A stretch of 64,000 nucleotides of DNA from Desulfosporosinus hippei DSM 8344 (GTDB lineage: Bacteria > Bacillota > Desulfitobacteriia > Desulfitobacteriales > Desulfitobacteriaceae): NCBI RefSeq assembly GCF_900100785.1, contig NZ_FNCP01000012.1, positions 82,525 through 146,524 on the forward strand, in the 5' to 3' direction. Under the pieces are notes generated by a model that was given only the letters and a program-made list of their open reading frames with translations, made no database searches and was not told the origin of the DNA. A program made the translations under genes and the position numbers. This document shows positions 8,547 through 15,979 of this stretch, piece by piece (position 1 is the first letter of the stretch; every line of letters begins with the position of its first letter).

Positions 8547-9209
8547 TTAGTCCCTTTCGACAGCCTCTCGCCCTGCCTTTTGTATTAAGTGGATCAAGGC
8601 ACCCTTGCTCATACTGAGGCTTGCCCCAGAGATGGGCGTACCCTGTTCCTCGAGAACAGTACCATCTAAATCATCGACTCCGAAGGCCAAGGAAACTTGA
8701 GCTAATTTTTGCCCTAATAACATCCAATAAGCTCTAACATGGGAAAAATTATCGAGAAGAATTCTCGAAATTGCCAGCATCTTTAAATCTTCATTACCGG
8801 TTGTATTTCCGACACCCATACTTCCTTCAAATTGTTGTTCCTTTGCATAATAAGGAACCGGACTGAAGGTGCTGAATTGATTAGCTTGGTCTTGTTGGTT
8901 TCGAAGTCGCATCAGACTGTCAATGAACCCTTCTTGGGATATTGGGCTGCCATAGCTCATTAAGGCGGTTGAGAATCTTTCCTTTTCAGTGAGAGACCCT
9001 CCAATATCAGCGAAGTCAATCGGACGATTAACCTTATAATAGGTTTTATTGCCGTTTTTCTGTTCGCGCACGAGATTAGCCATATATCCCAGGGTCAATA
9101 TCTCTTGAGTTTTCAGCAAACGTACGCCGTCATCAAGATCTAAACGTTGACCGTTTTCAATTTTATCTACCAGATCCTTAAGTTCGCTTAGGGCAAACAG
9201 TGAGGGCAT
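8547..9209 (-). CDS. MqnE-like protein lacking the radical SAM core
   Basis: A 220-residue relative of aminofutalosine synthase MqnE (family about 370). The N-terminal segment (IENGQRLDLDDGVRLL, then LGYMANLVREQKNGNKTYY) and the C-terminal half (LAISRILLDNFSHVRAYWM, FGVDDLDGTVLEEQ, final VERD) follow MqnE closely. Roughly 150 residues between them, including the CX3CX2C cluster and the S-adenosylmethionine site, are missing; FADIGGSLTEKERFSTAL bridges the gap. No frameshift or internal stop is present, and a clean ribosome site precedes the ATG. It cannot be a radical SAM enzyme as it stands. It may be a structural partner of MqnC or MqnE, or a deletion remnant still in frame. Confidence 0.8.
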   Translation of the reverse strand: MPSLFALSELKDLVDKIENGQRLDLDDGVRLLKTQEILTLGYMANLVREQKNGNKTYYKVNRPIDFADIGGSLTEKERFSTALMSYGSPISQEGFIDSLMRLRNQQDQANQFSTFSPVPYYAKEQQFEGSMGVGNTTGNEDLKMLAISRILLDNFSHVRAYWMLLGQKLAQVSLAFGVDDLDGTVLEEQGTPISGASLSMSKGALIHLIQKAGREAVERD

Positions 9210-9228
9210 AGTTTACCTCCCTTTAGAT

Positions 9229-10083
9229 TCAGTGCAGTAAGGTTAAATCCAGAACCGAGAAAACAAAAAGTAAGATGCTTAAATAACCATTCAGGTCAAA
9301 AAAGGCAACTCCAATCTTGGAAAAGTCGTCTGCCGAAACAAGATGATGTTGTCGAAAAAGTAAGACGATGGCAATTCCGACCCCTAAGTAATAAAGCCAA
9401 CTTAATGACATAACTACTCCTACTAAAATGAAGAGTATTGGTGCCAGAATATGTAGAAATGATGATATTTCTAAGGCTCTCTTCAAGCCAAAAACTGCCG
9501 GTATCGAATGCAGTCCTTCCTTACGGTCAAACTCAACATCCTGGCAGGCATAAACAACATCAAAACCTGCAACCCAGGTCATGACTCCAAGCCCTAAGAG
9601 GACGGGTGCTAAAGCCCAATGACCCGTTATCCCTATCCAAGCTCCTGCAGGAGCTAAACCCAAGGAAATTCCCAGTACTAAATGACAGGCCCAAGTAAAC
9701 CTTTTAGTATAGGAATATAACACCAGAAAAAATACAGCAATCGGCATCAACCACAAGGCCAACAAATTAAGATTGTACGCTGATATACCCAGAAGCAGAA
9801 ATGATAATACAGTATATACATAAACCTCATTGACTCTAAGCTGACCGGCAGGCAGTGCCCTAAGTGCCGTCCGAGGGTTACGTGCATCAATATGCCTATC
9901 AACCAGTCTATTTAAAGACATTGCAGCCGTTCGAGCTCCAATCATGGCTAGAGTTATCCACAAAAGTTTCATTCCGGAGGGAACACCCCCTGCTGCCAAA
10001 AAGGCTCCTAAGTAGGCAAAAGGAAGAGCAAAAATAGTATGCTCAAACTTGATCATTTCGAAAAAAACTTTTAATTTATCCAT
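9229..10083 (-). CDS. mqnP: UbiA-family prenyltransferase of menaquinone synthesis
   Basis: A 284-residue membrane protein with about eight hydrophobic helices. Both aspartate motifs of UbiA prenyltransferases are present: NRLVDRHIDARNPRT near residue 58 and DVVYACQDVEFDRKEG near residue 175. These bind magnesium-prenyl diphosphate. The genes on both sides (mqnC, MqnE-like, polyprenyl synthase-like) point to prenylation of the naphthoate or futalosine-derived intermediate, the role assigned to MqnP, rather than ubiquinone synthesis. The exact aromatic acceptor is inferred from context. Confidence 0.88.
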   Translation of the reverse strand: MDKLKVFFEMIKFEHTIFALPFAYLGAFLAAGGVPSGMKLLWITLAMIGARTAAMSLNRLVDRHIDARNPRTALRALPAGQLRVNEVYVYTVLSFLLLGISAYNLNLLALWLMPIAVFFLVLYSYTKRFTWACHLVLGISLGLAPAGAWIGITGHWALAPVLLGLGVMTWVAGFDVVYACQDVEFDRKEGLHSIPAVFGLKRALEISSFLHILAPILFILVGVVMSLSWLYYLGVGIAIVLLFRQHHLVSADDFSKIGVAFFDLNGYLSILLFVFSVLDLTLLH

Positions 10084-10098
10084 AATTCACCCCGTTCG

Positions 10099-10866
10099 TT
10101 AAGACCCTATCTCTGAAGCTTTATACCCTACATTCAGTTGTCCTGATATGTATTGATAAACTTCTCTCAGAGGACGAAGCTCAAGTTGTGATTCAGCCGA
10201 AATTTCTTCTAAAATGTCATTAGCTCTACGAAGAATAGACTGAATAACAGAAGTCGCCAAACCTTCTTTCCAAGCTCCCCAAGCCAAGCCTAGCTCCCAC
10301 CCAAAAGATTCAAGTTTTTTCTGCAGGGGAATTGAGACCCCCGCAAGTTCAGCACTAAGTCGAGCTGCTGTCCCAGTTAACGATGCACTCTCTAGTGCAA
10401 TTATTTTAAGCAGCTCATCCCCACTTAAATCTTTATCCCGGGAAAGCCAGCGAGAAATACCTCCTTGACTCATTGTACCCATCACTTGAGCCAGAGGGTC
10501 TAAGTAAAGCAACAATTTCTCACGACAAAGCTCCAGAAAAAACTTTCCATAGAGCAAGTCTCCAACAAGCACCGGAAACTGCCTGCGTTCTTCTGGGAGA
10601 TCCTCATCATCCTTCATCAGTTTATGTACCTTATTTGCCATAAAAATAAATTGAATAATGCCAGCTAATGCTTCTGATTTATCGTTATCCTCTGTACATG
10701 AACCACTTACTGCTAAAACAATGGCCGGACTCACAGTGTGATCCAGTTCATTCATTTCCAGGTGTACCAGTTCTTCAAATCCAGCTGGCTTAAAATTAAT
10801 CTCTTTGCGCAAATGCGCCTGTACGTTGTTCAGTTTCCCTCGGAAGCTGAAATCTACGGGAACCAT
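10099..10866 (-). CDS. Degenerate polyprenyl synthase-like protein, first gene of the menaquinone operon
   Basis: About 255 residues from the ATG at 10866, which has an AAGGAG site seven bases upstream; a longer reading from 10896 lacks such a site. The all-helical pattern and segments such as FPVLVGDLLYGKFFLEL and ESASLTGTAARLSAELAGV resemble trans-prenyl synthases. The first aspartate motif is reduced to KLMKDDED and the second is absent, so catalysis is unlikely. Heteromeric heptaprenyl synthases use a non-catalytic partner, and this gene opens the operon that ends with the catalytic subunit at 5316-6284, so a regulatory or chain-length subunit is my inference. Sequence similarity is faint. 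Confidence 0.55.
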   Translation of the reverse strand: MVPVDFSFRGKLNNVQAHLRKEINFKPAGFEELVHLEMNELDHTVSPAIVLAVSGSCTEDNDKSEALAGIIQFIFMANKVHKLMKDDEDLPEERRQFPVLVGDLLYGKFFLELCREKLLLYLDPLAQVMGTMSQGGISRWLSRDKDLSGDELLKIIALESASLTGTAARLSAELAGVSIPLQKKLESFGWELGLAWGAWKEGLATSVIQSILRRANDILEEISAESQLELRPLREVYQYISGQLNVGYKASEIGS

Positions 10867-11007
10867 GTAATCGCTCCTTGTCTTCCATTCGGACATTAAC
10901 CTATTATGTATTCGATATATTTATTCAAACTCCTGCCCTATTTATGCAATATACTCTGATAATATGACATTATTATCGAAAGAATATGTGTATTTTCTTA
11001 AAAATGT

Positions 11008-11048
11008 AATAGACCCTGCAACTTTACTCATAAGTTACAAGGTCTATT
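11008..11048 (-). terminator. Hairpin downstream of speD
   Basis: AATAGACC and GGTCTATT pair around an imperfect inner stem (AACTT/AAGTT). On the minus strand it is followed by ATTACATTTTTAAG, a modest T-rich tail. Confidence 0.5.
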
Positions 11049-11123
11049 AGGTACCAGTAGTAAAAAAGAACCTGTCTTCTCCATCCGTACTTGACTTAGT
11101 CCGGAATAAAATAAATATCCCTC

Positions 11124-11537
11124 CTATATATTTACCGCTTCCTTTGATTCGTCAACAATACCACGCTTCATTTCCGTTGCTGTCATATGCCCTGCTTCGA
11201 AATGGTCGGTTAAATAATTGCAGGCATCCCAGGGATTGACACTGTCCCCGCACGTGAAGACGTCTACTGCCGCGTATCCGAGTTCTGGCCACGTATGGAT
11301 GGCTAGGTGTGATTCAGAAATCACTACAACACCACTCACCCCTTGAGGACTAAACTTATGGAATACTACCTCACGAACTTCGGCACCAGCTTCTAAAGCT
11401 GCGTTGACCATTAGTGCTTCGACCTGCTCACGATCATTTAAAATGTCGAAACTACACCCATAGATTTCAGCCAACACATGACGTCCAAGAGAATTTGCCA
11501 ATTGTGATCTTTGCCCCCTTTTCTTACTAAAAAACAT
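11124..11537 (-). CDS. speD: S-adenosylmethionine decarboxylase proenzyme (prokaryotic class 1B)
   Basis: A 137-residue proenzyme that cleaves itself to form a pyruvoyl cofactor and decarboxylates S-adenosylmethionine for spermidine synthesis. The self-processing site is in [13 protein letters not shown] (serine about residue 76), followed by [18 protein letters not shown], both hallmarks of the SpeH/SpeD group. Length is slightly above the usual 120-130 because of an N-terminal KKRGQRSQ stretch. It is a single-gene unit with its own hairpin downstream; spermidine synthase is not in the window. Confidence 0.95.
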   Translation of the reverse strand: MFFSKKRGQRSQLANSLGRHVLAEIYGCSFDILNDREQVEALMVNAALEAGAEVREVVFHKFSPQGVSGVVVISESHLAIHTWPELGYAAVDVFTCGDSVNPWDACNYLTDHFEAGHMTATEMKRGIVDESKEAVNI

Positions 11538-11868
11538 GAAAAGAATCTGGGTGGATCTTCGATTTCCTCAGATCATCTCCAAATTTCCATCACGTTAAAT
11601 TCTAGCATAAAGTACCGTCTTGTCAATAAAATTTTATTTTTGTATCAGATCATTTTACGTTTCCTTACTCCAAGATGTGTAGAGAATACTCTTATATATT
11701 TTTCAGCCTTATTCAGTCATTGATTTCCCTAACAACTTAACAAGAACAAAGCTTAGGATAACCCAACTTAAACATATTAAAACTAAGTAGATCCTTCTAA
11801 TCTATTGACTTGCCTCCATAGCTAATCTACACTTAAAATCATGAGATATAAGAGAGAGGTGAGTCTAT
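11538..11868. other. Intergenic region between speD and the HTH-anion-binding regulator
   Basis: AT-rich spacer between divergent genes. It contains the regulator promoter at 11805-11833 and a GAGAGGTGAG ribosome site at about 11853. No convincing speD promoter, RNA gene or repeat was recognised. Confidence 0.5.
11805..11833 (+). promoter_or_regulatory. Sigma-A promoter for the HTH-anion-binding regulator
   Basis: TTGACT, a 17-base spacer and TACACT, ending about 35 bases before the TTG start codon. Confidence 0.55.
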
Positions 11869-12786
11869 TTGAGCCTAACTTTAACAGCTGCAGAAGCAGC
11901 GAAAATTCTTAAGGTTTCCAAGTACACTCTTTATGAACTTGTAAAACGGGGAGAAATACCCGCTCACCATATCGGGCGCCAGCTTCGCATTGATCCTGCT
12001 GTTCTAGATCAATACTTACGCGGAACCCTTGGTATTAATGATCCCCCTCCCAAACCTATCTCAACTCCCCCACTTGTATCACCTACCCTTCGCTTCATCG
12101 GAAGCCACGATCCAGTCGTTGAACTACTGTTCGAATTTCTCAGACACACTCCCCTTCCCATTGAATCCTCTATCTCCTTTAGAGGAAGCATGGACGGACT
12201 TATCTCTCTATATAGAGGAGATGCTGATATCTCAGGGATACATCTATGGGACGATGTCTCCAAGGATTATAATATTTCCTTTGTCAAACATGTAATTCCC
12301 GGTGAATCCGTTTGTATTGTCAATTTAGTCCAACGTGAGCAAGGTTTTATTGTGGCACCGGGGAATCCCTTTAATCTTCAGACATGGGAAGATATCACCA
12401 TCGAGGGTCTGAATTTTATCAATCGTCAAAAAGGGTCTGGAACACGCCTCCGTCTCGATGCCTATTTAAAAGCTGCAAACATCTCACCTGCACGAATATT
12501 GGGATATGAGCATGAAGAATCTACCCATTCCGGGGTGGCATGTCACGTCGCCAACGGGCAAGCCGACGTCGGAGTCGGGGTTAAAGCTGCCGCCCAACGC
12601 TTAGGTCTCGATTTTATCCCTTTGTTCCAAGAACGGTATGACCTAGTGTGTATGGGAAAAACCACCAAAACTCCCGTTTGGCATCAACTCTTAAGTGTTT
12701 TAAAATCCCCTGGATTTATCCAAGCCGTTCATCAGCAAAAAGGGTATGATACTTCCTTGACCGGGAAAATCCTTCTTAATACATAG
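11869..12786 (+). CDS. One-component regulator: excisionase-type HTH fused to a tungstate/molybdate-binding domain
   Basis: 305 residues from a TTG start behind GAGAGGTGAG. Residues 1-55 form a MerR/excisionase-type winged helix (LTAAEAAKILKVSKYTLYELVKRGEIPAHHIGRQ). From about residue 75 the protein is a periplasmic-binding-protein-like domain beginning FIGSHDPVVELLFEFL, with FINRQKGSGTRLRLDAYL, the anion-site loop found in molybdate/tungstate-sensing proteins. There is no signal peptide, so it senses the anion inside the cell. It directly precedes tupABC, whose promoter carries a 32-base inverted repeat, the likely target. The same anion-binding domain is fused to MoeA at 20135-22042. Ligand identity is inferred. 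Confidence 0.85.
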   Translation: MSLTLTAAEAAKILKVSKYTLYELVKRGEIPAHHIGRQLRIDPAVLDQYLRGTLGINDPPPKPISTPPLVSPTLRFIGSHDPVVELLFEFLRHTPLPIESSISFRGSMDGLISLYRGDADISGIHLWDDVSKDYNISFVKHVIPGESVCIVNLVQREQGFIVAPGNPFNLQTWEDITIEGLNFINRQKGSGTRLRLDAYLKAANISPARILGYEHEESTHSGVACHVANGQADVGVGVKAAAQRLGLDFIPLFQERYDLVCMGKTTKTPVWHQLLSVLKSPGFIQAVHQQKGYDTSLTGKILLNT

Positions 12787-12870
12787 GCAGCGTTGGGTAA
12801 AGAGTAAGAAGTTGATTTAAAATTAATATATTTTAGCAAACATTTCAATTGCTCTTACTTGGATTTATGG

Positions 12871-12902
12871 TTTGATGCCTAGTAATTTTTCTAGACATCA
12901 AA
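12871..12902. promoter_or_regulatory. Inverted repeat, candidate tungstate-regulator operator
   Basis: Arms TTTGATGCCTAG and CTAGACATCAAA match at 11 of 12 positions around an 8-base T-rich centre. It ends five bases before the possible -24 box of the tupA promoter. It lies downstream of the regulator gene, so a weak terminator is the alternative, but no T-run follows it. Confidence 0.5.
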
Positions 12903-12907
12903 TTGTC

Positions 12908-12924
12908 TTGGCATGATATATGCA
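12908..12924 (+). promoter_or_regulatory. Possible sigma-54 (-24/-12) promoter of tupA
   Basis: TTGGCATGATATATGCA has GG and GC exactly ten bases apart and matches the TGGCACG-N4-TTGCA consensus at all but two positions. It lies about 165 bases upstream of tupA. Confidence 0.5.
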
Positions 12925-13088
12925 TATATGTTATTTATGTCAACACAGTCAGTAAAGCAAACCAGGGACGGTTCCTGGCCTGTATATCCTCTGGATTAAG
13001 CTGAACTAGTGTTAGGGATCCCTATCAGAGTGTCTTTATGTATGATAGCTGATCCAGCAAATAATTTTTAAAGAGGAGGAAATAATTA

Positions 13089-13979
13089 ATGAAGAAGAAT
13101 ATTTTCAACCGTCTTACATTCAGTTTTGTCCTATTTGCATTTGCCATTATGTTAACCCTTGTTGGGTGCGGGAAAACTGAGACACCGGTTCCAACACCTT
13201 CCACACCTCAAGCTGAAACTCCAAAGCCTGAAAGACCTGATATTATCCTCGCTACTACTACCAGTACCCAAGACAGCGGTTTACTGGACGTTCTGATACC
13301 GGATTTCGAGAAAAAAACCGGGTATAAAGTTAAAACCATTGCTGTTGGCACTGGCGCTGCTTTAGCAATGGGTGAAAAAGGGGATGCTGACGTTTTATTA
13401 GTCCATGCCCCCTCTTCTGAAAAAAAATTAGTTGATAATCAAACCGCGATCAATTACCAATTGGTAATGCATAATGATTTTGTGATTGTTGGGCCTTCCG
13501 CAGATCCGGCCAAAGTAAAGGAAACTAAAGCTGTTGTAGACGCCTTTAAAGGGATTGCTGCCACTTCCTCAATTTTTGTTACCCGTGGAGATGATTCCGG
13601 AACCGATAAAATGGAAAAAGCCTTGTGGGTAAAGGCCAATGTCAAACCGGCAGCAGATAAATATCAATCAACTGGTCAGGGTATGGGCCAGACTCTCACT
13701 ATCGCCTCTGAAAAAGCCGGGTATACTTTAACCGATCGCGCTACCTACTTAGCTACCAAGAAGAATTTAAAACTCGATATTCTTCTCCAGGGAGATGCGG
13801 CCCTTTTAAATATTTATCACGTCATGCAGGTCAATCCAGAGAAATTCCCCAAAGTCAACGCCGATGGTGCGAAGGCCTTTGTTGAATATATGATCAATCC
13901 AGATACTCAAGCCACTATTGGTTCATTTGGCAAAGATAAATTTGGAGAAGCTCTTTTCTTCGCTGATGCAGGCAAGTAA
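13089..13979 (+). CDS. tupA: Tungstate ABC transporter substrate-binding lipoprotein
   Basis: A 296-residue exported lipoprotein. The signal peptide ends in LTLVGC, placing the lipidated cysteine at residue 27, followed by a Pro/Thr-rich linker. The mature domain begins with ATTTSTQDSGLLDVLIPDFE, the TupA signature that binds the oxyanion, and continues VGTGAALAMGEKGDADVLL. It captures tungstate with high affinity outside the membrane and hands it to TupB. It heads the tupABC transporter genes and is preceded by a good AGAGGAGGA ribosome site. Specificity for tungstate over molybdate rests on the family motif and on the adjacent tungsten-type AOR. Confidence 0.94.
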   Translation: MKKNIFNRLTFSFVLFAFAIMLTLVGCGKTETPVPTPSTPQAETPKPERPDIILATTTSTQDSGLLDVLIPDFEKKTGYKVKTIAVGTGAALAMGEKGDADVLLVHAPSSEKKLVDNQTAINYQLVMHNDFVIVGPSADPAKVKETKAVVDAFKGIAATSSIFVTRGDDSGTDKMEKALWVKANVKPAADKYQSTGQGMGQTLTIASEKAGYTLTDRATYLATKKNLKLDILLQGDAALLNIYHVMQVNPEKFPKVNADGAKAFVEYMINPDTQATIGSFGKDKFGEALFFADAGK

Positions 13980-14002
13980 TTAAGAACAAATTAGTTATTT
14001 AA

Positions 14003-14033
14003 TTCAGACAGAAGAACCGTCCCTCTGTCTGAA
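14003..14033. repeat. REP-like hairpin between tupA and tupB
   Basis: Ten-base arms TTCAGACAGA and TCTGTCTGAA enclose AGAACCGTCCC. The GAACCGTCCC core recurs (on one strand or the other) in palindromes at 12962 and 17195. It may also act as a processing or partial-termination hairpin that adjusts tupA over tupBC expression. Confidence 0.6.
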
Positions 14034-14090
14034 TTTCTGTCTGAATCCGTTTATCCCTTTGTTTATTACCATGAAAGGGAAATAAAACCT

Positions 14091-14792
14091 ATGGAAATGA
14101 TCTGGCAAGGAATTTTAGCGGCTCTCCGCCTTCTCATAACAGGGGATCCCGAGGTGATGGAAATTACCCTTCTCACCCTTAGGGTTTCTACTATCGGAAC
14201 TTTAATAAGTCTTTTAATCGGGATTCCATTTGGCACAGTTTTAGCTCTCAAAGCCTTTCCCGGACGTCGAGTTGTCTTAAGCATTGTGAATACCGGAATG
14301 GGATTGCCTCCGGTAGTCGTGGGGCTTTGGGTCTCGATATTCCTTTGGCGTTCAGGTCCTTTTGGCTTTTTGAACATTATGTATACCCCAACGGCCATCA
14401 TCATTGCTCAGGCAATTATTGCTTCCCCAATAGTAGCTGCTTTAACTTGCGCAGCTCTTCAACAAACCAACCCCAAATTGAGGTTACAAATCAAAGCACT
14501 GGGAGCAACTCGCTTACAATATGTTTGGCTGCTCCTTAAAGAGGTTAGGTATTCTCTACTTGCGGCAATTATTGCCGGCTTTGGGGCAATCGTTTCAGAA
14601 ATTGGTGCTTCCATGGCTGTTGGGGGAAATATTCAAGGCCAAACTCGAGTTTTAACAACAGCAACAGTCTTAGAGGTCTCCAAAGGTAACTTCGATATCG
14701 CTATTGCCTTAAGTATTATTTTATGCTTACTTGCTTATGGGGCCACATTATGCTTGACTCTACTTCAACAGAAACAGCAAGGGGGAGCTTAG
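14091..14792 (+). CDS. tupB: Tungstate ABC transporter permease
   Basis: A 233-residue membrane protein with about five or six hydrophobic helices. The EAA loop that contacts the ATPase is visible as ALGATRLQYVWLLLKEVRYS followed by IIAGFGAIVSEIGASMAVGG near residues 145-190. It forms the channel for tungstate delivered by TupA. It follows tupA after a REP-like hairpin and is two bases from tupC. Confidence 0.93.
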   Translation: MEMIWQGILAALRLLITGDPEVMEITLLTLRVSTIGTLISLLIGIPFGTVLALKAFPGRRVVLSIVNTGMGLPPVVVGLWVSIFLWRSGPFGFLNIMYTPTAIIIAQAIIASPIVAALTCAALQQTNPKLRLQIKALGATRLQYVWLLLKEVRYSLLAAIIAGFGAIVSEIGASMAVGGNIQGQTRVLTTATVLEVSKGNFDIAIALSIILCLLAYGATLCLTLLQQKQQGGA

Positions 14793-14793
14793 T

Positions 14794-15510
14794 GTGCTCG
14801 AAGCTAAAGAGATAAGTTGGCTTCAGGGCCAAAAGACCATTTTGCACAAGATTAATTTTCAACTATCGGCAGGAGAATGTGTTGGGCTAATCGGTCCAAA
14901 CGGTTCAGGTAAAAGCAGCATGTTGAAAATTCTCGCTTTTTTGGAGCCCCCAACCTCTGGGCAGCTCTTTTTCCAAGGAAATCCAATGCCTACAGCAGTT
15001 CCACTTGCAATTAGGCGTAGAATAGCAATTGTCTTCCAAGAATCACTATTACTAAACACAAAGGTTTTTGACAATGTTGCCCTGGGGCTAAAAATCCGAG
15101 GACTCCCCCCTAAAAAAATTCGGGAGCAGGTAGATTTTTGGCTGGAACAATTTGGTGTGGCTCATCTTTCCAAACAATCTGCACGGTCGCTCTCCGGAGG
15201 GGAAGCCCAGCGAGTAAGCTTAGCCAGAGCCTTTGCTATTGAGCCTGACATCTTATTCCTTGACGAACCCTTCTCGGCCCTAGATGCGCCTACTAAAGAA
15301 GCACTACGGGGCGATCTGGCAAAAGTTTTTAAATCTACCCAAACCACTACACTTATAGTAAGTCACGATTTCAAAGACATTCTCCATTTAACCAAGAGAG
15401 CCTTGATCCTTCTAAATGGGAAAGTAGTAACGGAAGGTTCTCCCGCTCAACTTCTGAAGGAAAAACACAATGAAGAAGTTGACCGTTTTCTCTCTCATTT
15501 TTCAGCCTAA
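14794..15510 (+). CDS. tupC: Tungstate ABC transporter ATP-binding protein
   Basis: A 238-residue ATPase with a GTG start one base after the tupB stop. Walker A is GPNGSGKSS (residues ~34-42), the signature LSGGEAQRVSLARA near residue 135, Walker B ILFLDEPFSALD, and the switch histidine in VSHDFKD. It powers tungstate uptake through TupB. A strong hairpin follows the stop codon, closing the transporter unit. Confidence 0.94.
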   Translation: MLEAKEISWLQGQKTILHKINFQLSAGECVGLIGPNGSGKSSMLKILAFLEPPTSGQLFFQGNPMPTAVPLAIRRRIAIVFQESLLLNTKVFDNVALGLKIRGLPPKKIREQVDFWLEQFGVAHLSKQSARSLSGGEAQRVSLARAFAIEPDILFLDEPFSALDAPTKEALRGDLAKVFKSTQTTTLIVSHDFKDILHLTKRALILLNGKVVTEGSPAQLLKEKHNEEVDRFLSHFSA

Positions 15511-15515
15511 CCAAA

Positions 15516-15571
15516 AAAAGGGTTGTCTCATTATGAGTGTCCTCAGACATTCATAATAAGACAACCCTTTT
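15516..15571 (+). terminator. Terminator hairpin after tupC
   Basis: Long inverted repeat with AAAAGGGTTGTCT and its complement as outer arms and a second CATTATGA/TCATAATA-type inner stem; it ends in TTTT. The A-rich left flank would also let it act on the minus strand. Confidence 0.7.
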
Positions 15572-15648
15572 GGGTGTACCTAATAGTAGTAATTGTACAA
15601 TCACAGACACTTGTTTAACTCTAAAAAAAGCACCCCTCATCCTGAGCA

Positions 15649-15684
15649 TGTCCCAGATTCGTCACCGGTGACGAATCTGGGACA
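15649..15684. repeat. Perfect 36-base palindrome
   Basis: TGTCCCAGATTCGTCACC is followed immediately by its exact reverse complement, with no loop. It lies between the tupC terminator and the convergent Tlp-like gene. A shorter loop-less palindrome of similar style is at 63734. Confidence 0.75.
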
Positions 15685-15715
15685 GCTTAATTGTCTGTAG
15701 ATGGCCCCCCAGGTC

Positions 15716-15919
15716 TTAGCTATTTTTCCCTAACGTGAAACCTTTGATGCTTTCTTTGCGCCGCTCATTTTGATCTTCTATGAGATGTCTTTTAGCAGCA
15801 GTCAACTCACCGGCGTGCTTTTCTAAGTAATCTTCGGCTTCTTTCAAATTAGCTACCGTGTTGTCCATATGTTCTTGCAGATGAGCCTTATAGTCCGCTT
15901 CGTTATCCGTCTTAGTCAA
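15716..15919 (-). CDS. tlp: Small acid-soluble spore protein, Tlp type
   Basis: 67 residues, charged and helical. DNTVANLKEAEDYLE and the end NERRKESIKGF follow the Tlp family pattern (DN...NT..N..EAEE...KNERREESI). Tlp is a minor spore-core protein in Bacillus and Clostridia, made late in the forespore. It supports a spore-forming host. Neighbouring genes are unrelated (tupC, XdhC). The N-terminal MTKTDNEADYKAHLQ portion is less typical. Confidence 0.75.
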   Translation of the reverse strand: MTKTDNEADYKAHLQEHMDNTVANLKEAEDYLEKHAGELTAAKRHLIEDQNERRKESIKGFTLGKNS

Positions 15920-15979
15920 CCTTTAATCACTCCCATTCGATCATGATTTCCTTTTTAGGATGACCTAAAGGGTAAGAAG

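Larger units (their letters stand above)
12787..13088 (+). other. tupA leader and control region
   Basis: 302 bases holding a 32-base inverted repeat (12871-12902), a possible -24/-12 promoter (12908-12924), and a leader of about 150 bases with a CCAGGGA-CGG-TTCCTGG hairpin at 12962-12978 and an AGGGATCCCT palindrome. The AAAGAGGAGGAAATAATT ribosome site precedes tupA. I could not fit it to the molybdenum-cofactor riboswitch. Confidence 0.5.

Noticed and set aside
12925..13088. Molybdenum/tungsten cofactor riboswitch in the tupA leader
   Set aside because: I could not place the conserved core of that RNA; only simple hairpins are visible.
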